Source: Bacillota bacterium
GTDB lineage: Bacteria; Sysuimicrobiota; Sysuimicrobiia; Sysuimicrobiales; Segetimicrobiaceae
DNA length: 64,000 nt
Direction of reading: 5' to 3'
Assembly (NCBI GenBank): GCA_021324295.1
Contig: JAJPJJ010000075.1
Span: forward strand, 28,210-92,209
The notes under the pieces were generated by a model. That model worked only from the letters and a program-made list of their open reading frames with translations, did no database searches and was not told where the DNA came from. Every line of letters begins with the position of its first letter. Position 1 is the first letter of the stretch. A program made the translations under genes and the position numbers. This document shows positions 10,501-18,995 of the stretch, in pieces.

Positions 10501-10696
10501 ACGTCCGCCCCCACGCGTGGTGCACGCCCATGGGGTTGTTGGCGGTGATCGGCCCGTCGAGGAACGACCAGCGGACCGGGGCGTCCGCGTTGCGGGCGAT
10601 GTACTTCGCGAGGATCCCCTCCTGCCGCCACCACGCGAGCAGCGCCCGCTCCTGGGCGGGGAAGTCGATCCTGGTGTCCACCGGCTGAAACGGCAT
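7523..10696 (-). CDS. ileS: Isoleucyl-tRNA synthetase, divergent class I signature motifs
   Basis: 1057 residues, the usual IleS size. Order: catalytic Rossmann fold, CP1 editing insert with the conserved WTTTPWTLTSN (226-236), second half of the catalytic domain, anticodon-binding helical domain and a C-terminal DUF5915-like extension. Four CxxC pairs (184-187, 392-395, 463-466, 506-509) could bind zinc. The HIGH motif reads PMGVHH (55-60) and the KMSKS loop reads MHKSWGN (597-603), both clear departures from the standard bacterial IleS. Isoleucine specificity rests on overall resemblance and on the T-box leader with a candidate AUC specifier. The ATG at 10696 has GGAGGAG upstream; the frame upstream runs into the T-box terminator. 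Confidence 0.9.
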   Translation of the reverse strand: MPFQPVDTRIDFPAQERALLAWWRQEGILAKYIARNADAPVRWSFLDGPITANNPMGVHHAWGRTYKDLFCRYHTMLGHRQRYQNGFDCQGLWVEVEVEKELGFTSKRDIERYGIAEFVERCKARVLHYAGVQTQQSLRLGYWMDWDHSYYTMSDENNYCIWMFLKRCWERGLIYKGHDVMPWCPRCSTGISEHEIVTEGYQEVTHLGLWVRLPLAGRPGEYLLVWTTTPWTLTSNVAVAVHPDLAYVQAQQGRESYYVVRERLDALRGPYRIVRELPGAEMVGWTYTGPFDDLPAQQGVTHRVVPWTDVSAVEGTGLVHIAPGCGAEDFALGKAHGLSVLAPIDEFGVFTEPYGWLAGRHVYDVGAPIKEDLERRGLLYHAADYTHRYPLCWRCGSQLVFRLVDEWFIAMDPLREPMMAIARRIRWIPEFGLERELDWLRNMHDWMISKKRYWGLALPIWECHRCGSFEVIGSEHELRERAVAGWETFAGHTPHRPWIDAVKIRCSRCGEVVSRILDVGNPWLDAGIVPYSTMGYRQDRERWREWFPADFITEAFPGQYRNWFYSMLVMSTVLENREPYRVCLGHATVRDERGREMHKSWGNMIEFNDAAERMGADVVRWLYAVQSPAQNINFGYGPGDEVRRRFILPLWNVYAFFVTYANLDGWTPGASGAAAAPGLLDRWIRSRLAGLVETVRDRLDDYDPAGAARPIERFVEDLSLWYVRRGRRRYWKSEADADKQAAYQTLHEVLVTLAKLLAPFVPFLAEALYQNLVRSVDLRAPVSVHLCDMPRADASAIDRDLEAATEQARRLVSLGRAARGEAGLRVRQPLASATMVDRSGSVDRFAELVEHVREELNVKEIRFAGSPAALGRLEVRPRFDLLGPRFAGRLPVIVGALREHGQSLVERTPEGEPYRLRLPDGEEVVLERSEVDVRMHWRPGLAGAGDGGNWVALETALSEDLIREGMARELVHQVQQMRKEAGLAIADRITLYYEGDDAVADLLRAHREYVLREVLARDARSGIPADDRVHRKAVRLDGREVRLGIAPARTGPDGRRR

Positions 10697-10740
10697 CCTG
10701 CTCCTCCTCGCGCTGCTGTGCGCCGCCGCGCGGACGGACC

Positions 10741-11006
10741 AACGAAAACCCCCGCCCACCAAGGGACGGGGGAACCGCGGTACCACCGCTCTTCGGACCG
10801 CGCCCGCCGCTCGGGGCCGGCCCGCGCCGCGGGCCTCGGGCGCGACGCCGCGGGGCGCTCCCCGGTGCCCGGGGGCTCCGGCGGGGCCCCGGGGGCGCGA
10901 GCCCCTCGGGCCGCGGCTCCGAAGGCGATCGCTGCCGCCGGTCTCCTGCCGGCTCGCCCCGCTCCCCGCCTCGGGCGGCAGCGGTGCTCCGTCATCGCCG
11001 TGTGTC
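10741..11006 (-). promoter_or_regulatory. T-box riboswitch controlling ileS
   Basis: The transcript carries AGCGGTGGTACCGCG (complement of 10774-10788), the T-box/antiterminator bulge sequence that pairs with the uncharged tRNA acceptor end, followed at once by an intrinsic terminator. Upstream, a compact stem I can form: GCTGCCG pairs with CGGCAGC and GGC with GCC at its base, with AUC (10927-10929) on the 3' side as a candidate isoleucine specifier. This explains amino-acid-dependent control of ileS and the coupled racemase gene. The stem I fold is my hand-drawn inference; the T-box sequence itself is unmistakable. Confidence 0.9.
10745..10772 (-). terminator. T-box intrinsic terminator
   Basis: On the minus strand CCCCCGTCCC and GGGCGGGGG form the stem, followed by TTTTCG. 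It lies directly after the T-box sequence and about 50 bases before the ileS start, so it competes with the antiterminator. Confidence 0.85.
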
Positions 11007-11012
11007 CCGGCG

Positions 11013-11042
11013 ATTCTAGCACACGCGCGCGGACGCGGTCAA
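11013..11042 (-). promoter_or_regulatory. Promoter of the ileS leader
   Basis: TTGACC (11037-11042) and TAGAAT (11013-11018) with 18 bases between them, in sigma-70-type consensus. Transcription would begin near 11006, just before the T-box stem I. Confidence 0.75.
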
Positions 11043-11069
11043 TCGCGCCGCGTCGCGGCCCGGCGGCGC

Positions 11070-12535
11070 CTACCGGAGCGGCCCCGCGGCCTTCGGCCCC
11101 CGGTCGCCGCCGATCCGGGGCAGGCCGACCGGCGCCAGGACCTGCCCGGCGGGGTCTGGGGAGGCCACCGCCTCCGGCGCGGGCAACCCCGGCACCCCGG
11201 GCACCCCCAGGCCGCGGTGCTCCGTCTTCATCCACTCCAGGCGCCCCGTGAACACGCTGCGGGCGTAGCGGGCGAGCGCGAGCGGCAGCGACACGGCCTG
11301 ATGCATCGAGAACAGCAGGTAGCGGCCGGAACGCTGCAGCAGCTCGAGCGGTCCCCGGGCGCGCTCGATCCCGATGCTCATGACCATCGTGCAGATGAGC
11401 ACGATCCAGTAGTACGTGTACAGGGGCTGGTGCGGCGCGGACAGCGCGGTCGCGACCGACAGCCGGTGCGTGAGCACGTTGATGAGCCAGCCCTCGGCCA
11501 GGTAGGCATAGCTCGTCAGCATCGACGTCGACAGCACGAGGGAGCCGGAGAGGAACACCAGGAAGTCGAGCCGTTTGTGCCAGGGCACCGGCGCCCGGAG
11601 CAGCGCCGCCGCGTGGTCGAACAGGCAGCGCAGGGAGCCCTCGGACCAGCGCGTGCGCTGCTGGATCAGCCCGCGCCAGCTCGCCACCGCTTCCTCCCAG
11701 ACGATCACGTCCTCGCAGTAGTACACGGTCCACCCCCGCAGCGCGTAGCGCACCGCGAGGTCGATGTCCTCGGTGAGGGCGGCCTCGTTCCACCCGCCCA
11801 CCGCGTCGAGGGCGTCCCGGCGCGTCACCAGGCCGTTGCCGGTCAGGATCACCGCCCCGCCGAGCCGATGCCGGCTGCGCTGCGCGAGCGTCTGGAACAC
11901 GACGTAGTCGTCGTCCTGGGCCTGCATCAGCAGGGTGCGCCGGCCGTCGTAGACGAGCTTCCGCGCCTGGACCGCCGCCACGCCGGGCTGCGCCAGGTAC
12001 GGCACCAGGCGCTCGAGGAAGTCGGGCGCGACGCGCGCGTCCGCATCGAAGACGCAGATCGCCTCGCCGCGGGAGGCGGCGAGCCCCACGTTGAGCGCCA
12101 CGGCCTTCCCGACGCCGTCCTCGGGAGCCGGCCGGACGATCGAGAAGTCGAGCTCCCGCCGCAGCGCCTCGAGCACCTCGGGCGTCCGGTCGGTGGACCG
12201 GTGGTCGACGACGATGACTTCGAAGTGGGGGCCCCCGCGCGGCCCGGCGTAGTCCAGGCTGCACAGGCACCGCACCGTATCGGCGATCACGTGCTCCTCG
12301 TTCCGGGCGGGGACGATCACGCTCACGAAGGGCCGGTACCCCCCGGGCGGCGGATCCGGGGCCTTCCTCAGCAGCATCCCACCGGCCATCACGAGCGTGC
12401 CGTAGACGCTCGAGAGGAAGAACACCCAGGAGACCCACATCGCGTCCCGGGCGGCGAGGACGTGGATCGACAGCGCGAGCCAGACCACGGCGAGCAGGAC
12501 CACCGTCGCCTTCCGCCGCAGCTGGGCCGGCTCCC

Positions 12536-12539
<4 letters not shown>
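11070..12539 (-). CDS. Membrane-bound family 2 glycosyltransferase (cellulose/hyaluronan synthase-like)
   Basis: 489 residues. Two N-terminal membrane segments (about 12-54), then a GT-A catalytic domain with VSVIVPARNEE, VVDHRSTDRT, the DxD motif FDADA, TEDIDLA and QQRTRW, the processive GT2 set shared by cellulose, chitin and hyaluronan synthases, then several C-terminal membrane helices. It would polymerise or transfer a sugar from a nucleotide sugar at the inner membrane; the product is not predictable. ATG at 12539 overlaps the mtnA stop by four bases. The last 60 residues are a Pro/Gly-rich tail. No partner BcsB or export genes are near. Confidence 0.85.
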
Positions 12540-13615
<1,076 letters not shown>

Positions 13616-13651
13616 CGGACAGAGCCTCCTTCCCCGGTCCGGGCGTCGACG

Positions 13652-14065
13652 CTATTCGACGGGAAACAGCGGACCGGACGCCATCTGCTCGCGGAGCCGC
13701 TCGGCCGTGATGGACACGTGATGGGGCGTGAAGAGGAAGATCTCGTCTCCCACGCGGTGCATGTGCCCGTCGAGCGCGTACGCGACCCCGCTCAGGAAGT
13801 CCACGATCCGCTTCCCCAGGTCCTTGTTGGCGCCCCGCAGGTTGATGACGATCGGCCGGTGCGTCTTGAGGTAGTCCGCCGCCATCTGCGCCTCGTCGAA
13901 GGCGGCCGGCTCCAGCACGATGATCTCCATCTGCCGCTGCGTGTGCAGGCTGAAGATCGGCGCGCGCTGCGGTGATCCGTCCCCGGCCGCCGGGCGGCCG
14001 CCCGGCGCCTCCTCGTCATCTCCAAAGCCCAAGAAGCCCCACATCCGCTGCATGATTCGGCCCAT
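13652..14065 (-). CDS. sepF: SepF cell division protein
   Basis: 137 residues: a short amphipathic membrane-targeting N-terminus (MQRMWGFLGFGDDEE), an Ala/Gly/Pro linker, and the SepF/DUF552 core (PAAFDEAQMAADYLKTHRP, VINLRGANKDLGKRIVDFL). SepF links FtsZ filaments to the membrane and each other during division in Gram-positive bacteria and many other Terrabacteria. It lies after yggS, the same order as in Bacillus and Actinobacteria, though here away from the dcw cluster. Confidence 0.93.
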   Translation of the reverse strand: MGRIMQRMWGFLGFGDDEEAPGGRPAAGDGSPQRAPIFSLHTQRQMEIIVLEPAAFDEAQMAADYLKTHRPIVINLRGANKDLGKRIVDFLSGVAYALDGHMHRVGDEIFLFTPHHVSITAERLREQMASGPLFPVE

Positions 14066-14152
14066 CGCTGCGCCTCCTACGCCGCTCCGTGCGCTGCTGT
14101 GATCGGTGCCGAGCTGGCTGTGCCGGGAGCCGCTGTCGAGACGTGGTCCGGA

Positions 14153-14830
14153 CTAGGTGAACAGCGCCCGTCCGATGCGGACCATCGTCGAGCCTTCCTC
14201 GACCGCGACCTCGAAGTCGTCTGTCATGCCCATCGAGAGGTGCTCCAGCTGTGCCTCGGGCAGCGCGTCCCGGAGCCGGTCGCGGAGGTCGCGCAGGCGC
14301 CGGAAGAACGGCCGGGCGTCCTCCGCCCGCGGGACGATCGGCGCGATCCCCATCAGGCCGCGGATGCGGAGGCCGGGCAGCCGGATCGCGCGCGCGAGCA
14401 GCTCCCCCACGGCTTCCGGGGCCACGCCGTGCTTCTGCGGCTCCCCGGAGATGTTCACCTGGATCAGGACCTCGGCGGGCCGGCCGGATGCGGCGGACGC
14501 CCGGCGGCTGATCTCCTCCGCGAGCGGGAGCGAGTCCACGGAATGGATCAAGTCGAACAGCCGCAGGGCCTCCCTGACCTTGTTCCGCTGCAGGCTGCCC
14601 ACCAGGTGCCAGGACACGCCGTCGACCTCGCGCACCTTCTCGCGCGCCTCCTGGACGCGGTTCTCGCCGAACACCCGGAGCCCGCACGCCACCGCGTCGC
14701 GGATGCGGTCCACGCCGACGGTCTTCGTCACCGCGACCAGGAGGACGTCCTCCGGCCGCCGGCCGCCGCGCGCGGCGGCCTCGGCGATCCTGGCCCGGAC
14801 GCGCGCCACGTTCGTTGCGATATCCGCCAT
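14153..14830 (-). CDS. yggS: YggS/PLPBP pyridoxal-phosphate homeostasis protein
   Basis: 225 residues, an alanine-racemase-like TIM barrel without the second domain. PLP lysine is Lys36 in VAVTKT, with FGENRVQEA, WHLVGSLQRNK, and the phosphate-binding end MGMTDDFEVAVEEGST plus VRIGRALF. It buffers PLP and influences amino acid metabolism in the cytoplasm. It sits between pgeF (39 bases upstream) and sepF (87 bases downstream), a common arrangement. Confidence 0.93.
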   Translation of the reverse strand: MADIATNVARVRARIAEAAARGGRRPEDVLLVAVTKTVGVDRIRDAVACGLRVFGENRVQEAREKVREVDGVSWHLVGSLQRNKVREALRLFDLIHSVDSLPLAEEISRRASAASGRPAEVLIQVNISGEPQKHGVAPEAVGELLARAIRLPGLRIRGLMGIAPIVPRAEDARPFFRRLRDLRDRLRDALPEAQLEHLSMGMTDDFEVAVEEGSTMVRIGRALFT

Positions 14831-14869
14831 GGGCCGCTCCTGGCCGGCGTGGTATTCGACGGCGCGCGA

Positions 14870-15652
14870 CTATTCCCTCCGCGCGCTATCGCACAGGCGG
14901 ATGCACGCCGCCATGCGCCCGGTCACGCGATCTCGCCGGTACGAGAAGAACAGGTCCGGCCGGCACCTCGTGCACCCTCCCACCGCCTCCACGTGCTCCG
15001 GCGGCACTCCGCAGGCCGCGAGCTGGGCGCGGATCAGCGCGCGCAAATCGACGCGCCGGGGGAGCGCGCTCCCGGAGGGGGGCGCGAGCGGCGCGCCCGC
15101 CGCCTGCGCCGCGCGCTCCAGGGTCCGCGCCACGGCCGGGCCCACCTCGTAGCAGCACCCTCCGATCGCTGGGCCCAGCGCGACCCGCACGCTCCGCGGC
15201 ACAGTCCCGAAGGCCTCGCGCATCCGGCGGAGCGCGGCGGGAACGATGCCGTCCGCCGTCCCGCGCCATCCGGCGTGGACCGCCGCGATCGCGGGGCGGG
15301 CGGGGTCGAGCATCAGCACGGGCACGCAGTCCGCCGCGTAGACAGCCAGCCACACCTCCGGCGACGCCGTGAGGAGGCCGTCGACGCCCCGGAGGACGCT
15401 GCCGGCATGCTCCCGCCCCACGACCGCGACGGCGGGGCCGTGGACCTGCTGGACCTCCACGAGGCGCTCCAGGCGCGCCCCCACGGAGGCGGCGACCCGG
15501 CGCCGGTTCTCGGCGACCGCCTCGGGGGCGTCGCCGGTGGTGTAGGCGAGGTTGAGGCTCTCGTAGCGGCCGCGGCTGACCCCGCCGCGCCGGGTCGTGA
15601 AGAGGGCCCGCGCGCCGGGCTCGAGGCCCCGCGCGCGCAGCAGCGGGGGCAT
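14870..15652 (-). CDS. pgeF: PgeF/YfiH multicopper-oxidase-fold peptidoglycan editing factor
   Basis: 260 residues of the DUF152/YfiH family. The metal ligands are visible in VQQVHGPAV (His71), YAADCVP (Cys109) and AVHAGWRGT (His126), with the C-terminal GGCTRCRPDLFFSYRR. Family members are reported to remove misincorporated L-Ser from UDP-MurNAc-peptide precursors and to have purine nucleoside phosphorylase activity. The ATG shares one base with the phnE stop (TGATG), so the two may be co-translated although they are functionally unrelated. Confidence 0.9.
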   Translation of the reverse strand: MPPLLRARGLEPGARALFTTRRGGVSRGRYESLNLAYTTGDAPEAVAENRRRVAASVGARLERLVEVQQVHGPAVAVVGREHAGSVLRGVDGLLTASPEVWLAVYAADCVPVLMLDPARPAIAAVHAGWRGTADGIVPAALRRMREAFGTVPRSVRVALGPAIGGCCYEVGPAVARTLERAAQAAGAPLAPPSGSALPRRVDLRALIRAQLAACGVPPEHVEAVGGCTRCRPDLFFSYRRDRVTGRMAACIRLCDSARRE

Positions 15653-16815
15653 CAAACGATGCGCTCGCGCACCACGGCGCTGGCGTAGTCGAGCAGCGCG
15701 ACGACGATCGCGATCATCCAGAGCGCGGTGGCCGCCTGGCGCCACTGCAGCAGGTTGATGTACTGCTGCAGCACGAACCCGATCCCCCCGCCGCCGACGA
15801 ACCCGATCACCGTGCTGAACCGCACGTTGATGTCCCACCGGTAGATCGTGAACGCGATGAACTGCGGCACGATCTGGGGGACGACGGCGTACCGGACGAC
15901 CTGCAGCGGGCTCGCGCCCGTCGCGGTGATCGCTTCGATCGGCCCCCGGTCGATGCTCTCGATCGCCTCGGAGTACAGCTTGCCGAGCGCCGCGATGCTG
16001 TGCACCCCGAGCGCCAGCACGCCGGCGAACGGCCCCAGCCCGACCCAGACGGTGAAGATGATCGCGAGCACGAGCGCCTCGATCGACCGGGTGAGGTTGA
16101 AGCAGGCGCGCGTCAGCGCGTACACCACCCCGCCGCCGGGAACGTGGGAGGTGAGGTTCCGCGCGCCCAGGAACGAGAGGGGGACCGCGAAGAGCACACC
16201 CATCGTCGTGCCCATCAACGCGAGGAAGATCGTCTCGATCATGCGGTCGACCACGACGACGAGGGTCGGGCTGGGCCGGAGCGGTCCGGCGCCCGTGGTG
16301 ACCTCCGCGACGACGAGGTTCCGGGTCCCCTGCGCCGGCGGGGCGGTGAAGCCGACGGCGAAGCGGCCCTGGCTGTCGGTCACGAACGAGGCGACCTGCT
16401 GGCGCTGGCCGATCTGGTTCTCCCACCAGAGCACACCCGGGCGCCCCGGCGCGAACCCCCGGCCCTCCGCCCGGATCCGGGTCCCGATCGGCCCGGTACG
16501 GGGGGAGAGGACGAGGCGGGGACCCGACGGGGTCGGCGGCGCGGGTGGCGCCTGCCCTCCATAGTAGAAAGGCGCGGACGCTCCCTCCGTCCGGGGCTCC
16601 CGCGTGAGGATGTCCGGGGACGAAAGCGCGACGACGAACGGCTCGATCAGCCGCGCGCCCCGCCACAGCTCCGCGAGATGGATCTGCGTGATCCGCCACC
16701 CGTAGCCGTAGACCAGGAGCACCACGGCGCAGCCGGCGTAGAATCGCCACGACCGGTACCAGACCGCGGGACGGGCGCGGGGCGCCGGCCGGAGGTTGGC
16801 CTCCTCGAGGGCCAT
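15652..16815 (-). CDS. phnE: PhnE-type phosphonate ABC permease with an inserted Ig-like extracytoplasmic domain
   Basis: 387 residues, about 110 more than usual PhnE. TM1 is around 25-42. Residues about 98-188 form a predicted beta-rich domain outside the membrane (SPRTGPIGTRIRAEGRGF, then LWWENQ, FVTDSQGRFAVGFTAP, NLVVAEV), resembling an IPT/TIG or Ig fold. The permease core resumes at RMIETIFLALMGTTMG with PLSFLGARNL and the EAA-type loop EAITATGASPLQVVRYAVVP. It forms the channel of a phosphonate/phosphite-type importer with PhnC and PhnD. Start overlaps the phnC stop by one base. The extra domain has no counterpart in the PhnE proteins I know. Confidence 0.88.
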   Translation of the reverse strand: MALEEANLRPAPRARPAVWYRSWRFYAGCAVVLLVYGYGWRITQIHLAELWRGARLIEPFVVALSSPDILTREPRTEGASAPFYYGGQAPPAPPTPSGPRLVLSPRTGPIGTRIRAEGRGFAPGRPGVLWWENQIGQRQQVASFVTDSQGRFAVGFTAPPAQGTRNLVVAEVTTGAGPLRPSPTLVVVVDRMIETIFLALMGTTMGVLFAVPLSFLGARNLTSHVPGGGVVYALTRACFNLTRSIEALVLAIIFTVWVGLGPFAGVLALGVHSIAALGKLYSEAIESIDRGPIEAITATGASPLQVVRYAVVPQIVPQFIAFTIYRWDINVRFSTVIGFVGGGGIGFVLQQYINLLQWRQAATALWMIAIVVALLDYASAVVRERIV

Positions 16816-17597
16816 CAGCCGATCTCCACCGCCACCGCCTCCTCGCCGTAGATCCCCCGGAAGCGCGCCTCGTCGATCTCCCGAGGCAGGCCGTCGAAGA
16901 CGAGCTCGCCGGCCCTCAGCGCCAGGATCCGGGTGCCGTACCGGCGGGCCAGGCTGAGGAAGTGGAGGCTGCAGAGCACGGTGATGCCGTCCTTCCGGTT
17001 CAGCTCCTCGATGTACCGCAGCACGGAGTGAGACATCGCCGGGTCGAGGCTGGCCACCGGCTCATCCGCCAGGATGAGCCGGGGCTCCTGCATCAGCGCG
17101 CGGGCGATCCCCACCCGCTGCTGCTGCCCGCCGGAGAGCGTGTCGGCCCGGGCGGCGGCCTTCTCCGGGATGCCCACCCGCTCCAGGTTGGCCAGGGCCT
17201 GCTGGACGAGCGGCCCCGGAAAGTAGTTGGCCAGCGCCCAACTCGGCGGGAGATAGCCGAGCCGGCCGGAGAGGACGTTGGTCAGCACGGAGGCGCGCCG
17301 GACGAGGTTGAATTGCTGGAAGATCATGCCGATCCGGCGCCGGATCTCCCGCAGCTCCTGTCGCGAGGCCGCCGTGACGTCCCGTCCTTCGAAGACGATC
17401 CGGCCGGAGGTCGGCTCGACCAGCCGGTTGATGCAGCGCAGCAGGGTGGATTTGCCGGACCCCGACAGGCCGATGATGACGACGAACTCTCCCCGGGCCA
17501 CCTCGAAGGAAACGTCCGAGAGGGCCCGGGTGCCGTCCGGGTATACCTTGGTGAGTCGCTCGATGCGGAGGACCGGCTCGCTCACCGCTCGCGGCAC
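16815..17597 (-). CDS. phnC: PhnC-type phosphonate ABC transporter ATPase
   Basis: 260 residues with Walker A GLSGSGKST, Q-loop FQQFNLV, signature LSGGQQQRVGIARAL, Walker B LILADEP and the switch histidine in SLHFLSLARR. PhnC powers uptake of phosphonates or related phosphorus compounds. Two GTG starts are possible: 17597, and 17585 which lies 11 bases after GGGGAG; I give the longer. It overlaps phnE by one base. Curiously it is 402 bases downstream of phnD rather than adjacent, the gap being occupied by a repeat element. Confidence 0.93.
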   Translation of the reverse strand: MPRAVSEPVLRIERLTKVYPDGTRALSDVSFEVARGEFVVIIGLSGSGKSTLLRCINRLVEPTSGRIVFEGRDVTAASRQELREIRRRIGMIFQQFNLVRRASVLTNVLSGRLGYLPPSWALANYFPGPLVQQALANLERVGIPEKAAARADTLSGGQQQRVGIARALMQEPRLILADEPVASLDPAMSHSVLRYIEELNRKDGITVLCSLHFLSLARRYGTRILALRAGELVFDGLPREIDEARFRGIYGEEAVAVEIG

Positions 17598-17821
17598 TCC
17601 CCTGCGCGCCCGCCGGCATCGCCCGCGCGGGGCTCCTCAGTACCCCATCTCATACATCCGCCAGCGGGCGGGATCTACCCTTCGCGCCCGCGCGACGCGG
17701 CCTTCGGTTTGGCGCGGCGGCCGGCCGGAGCCCACCGCGTCACCCGGGCGCGAAGGACGGCCCCGCGCGCCCTGCCGTTCCTCCCGCGGAGTGTCCTGCC
17801 GTGCCGCGCCGGTAGGCGACC

Positions 17822-17939
17822 TCCGGAGTCTGCGGGGCGGCGCACAGACGAATCGGCGGCAGGGACCCGCCCGTCGCTTCCGGCCGAGGAACGGCCTCCC
17901 ACCCCACGGCATCGCGGGAGCACGGCAACTCGTCGGGGG
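17822..17939. repeat. Dispersed intergenic repeat, copy A
   Basis: About 118 bp, clearly alignable with copies at 27891-28007 and 55588-55703. Shared blocks on the plus strand include AGACGAATCGGC, the CGAGGAACGGC-type block, TCCCACCCC, and CGGGAGCACGG. It lies between phnD and phnC; the sequence between the repeat and the phnD stop (17940-17999) is also similar to the matching flank of copy B. The rest of this 402-base gap (17598-17821) shows no gene. Confidence 0.75.
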
Positions 17940-17999
17940 CCCCGGGAGGGCGCGCGGGGCGGGCCCGCCGCGTCCCCCGGTCGACAGCGCGACACCGCG

Positions 18000-18932
18000 C
18001 TAGCGCGGCTTGATGAGCTCCTCCAGGTTGACGCCCGCATAACGGGCCACGTCCCGCACCGGGTTGTAGAACGCATCCAGGCTCGGGGTCTTGACCTTGT
18101 ACTTCGTGACCAGCAGGTGGTAGTCGGCCAGCGCCTCGATCTCGTACAGCGACTTGAGCGCGTCGAGGCCGGCCGGGGTCTCCGAGAACCGCAGCAGCGC
18201 GTTCGTCACCCTGTCCGTGACGTCCGCCGGCAAGCCGTGCCGAAAGCTCACCGTGTCGTTGGGGATCGGATCGGAGTACCAGACCACCTTGACCTTCTGC
18301 ATCACGTCGGGCAGGGTCTTCTGCACGGTGGCGCGGGCGTCCTCGAACACCGCGCCGGCGTCCGCCCGGCCCTGGTACACCGCCAGCACCACGTTGTTGT
18401 GCGAGCCCGCGAACACGGTCTGGCCGAAGAACTTCGCGGGGTCGTACCCGGCCTTCTTGAGCGCCGCGAGCGGGAACAGGTACCCGGAGGTGCTGGCCGG
18501 GTCCACGAACGCGAAGCGCTTGCCGCGCAGGTCCGCCAGCGAGGCGATCCCGGAGGAGGCCTGCGTGATGATCTCGGCCCGGTAGTACGGCAGGCCGAAC
18601 CTGACCGTCACGAGCCGCACCTCGACCCCGTACTTCTGATGCGCGATGACGTAGGAGAAGGTGTTGAGCCAGCCGATGTCCGCGCGGCCCGCCCCCATCG
18701 CCTCGATCACGCCGGCGTAGCTCGTCGCGACGAACGACTCGAACCTGTACCCGGTCGCCATCTCCAGGAGCCGCGCGATCCGGTTGCCGCTTTCCAGGAT
18801 CGTCCGCGCCTCTCCGGATGGGACGAACGCCATGACGAGCTTGGGCGGCGCCGCGGGCGCCGGGCCGGCGCCCGCGAGGCCGAGCGCGAGCGCGGCGGCC
18901 ACGCCCACCGCGATGAGACGGCACGTCGTCAT
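18000..18932 (-). CDS. phnD: PhnD-type phosphonate/phosphite-binding protein
   Basis: 310 residues with a Sec signal peptide (about 1-27, ending near AGPAPA). The mature part has the PhnD fold signature: FVPSGEA at the start, SYAGVIEAMGAGRADIGWLN, DPASTSGYLFP, GSHNNVVLAVYQGRADAGAVFED. It binds the substrate outside the membrane for PhnC/PhnE. No lipobox is seen. No C-P lyase or phosphonatase genes are in the window, so the substrate (phosphonate, phosphite, or another oxyanion) remains open. It has its own start 63 bases after the methyltransferase gene. Confidence 0.92.
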   Translation of the reverse strand: MTTCRLIAVGVAAALALGLAGAGPAPAAPPKLVMAFVPSGEARTILESGNRIARLLEMATGYRFESFVATSYAGVIEAMGAGRADIGWLNTFSYVIAHQKYGVEVRLVTVRFGLPYYRAEIITQASSGIASLADLRGKRFAFVDPASTSGYLFPLAALKKAGYDPAKFFGQTVFAGSHNNVVLAVYQGRADAGAVFEDARATVQKTLPDVMQKVKVVWYSDPIPNDTVSFRHGLPADVTDRVTNALLRFSETPAGLDALKSLYEIEALADYHLLVTKYKVKTPSLDAFYNPVRDVARYAGVNLEELIKPR

Positions 18933-18995
18933 GAAGACCCTCCTTCGAGCTCTCCGAGGCTGGCCGGTAGTTCTGTCGGCCGGAGAGTTTCTCCT

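Noticed and set aside
7454..11251. 1265-codon open frame on the plus strand antisense to ileS
   Set aside because: Composition is Arg/Pro/His/Val/Glu-rich shadow of the minus-strand gene; ileS has full domain and motif support.
17637..18076. Open frames in the three repeat copies giving similar Arg/Pro-rich peptides
   Set aside because: The peptide similarity follows from the nucleotide repeat; frames lack ribosome binding sites and conserved starts.
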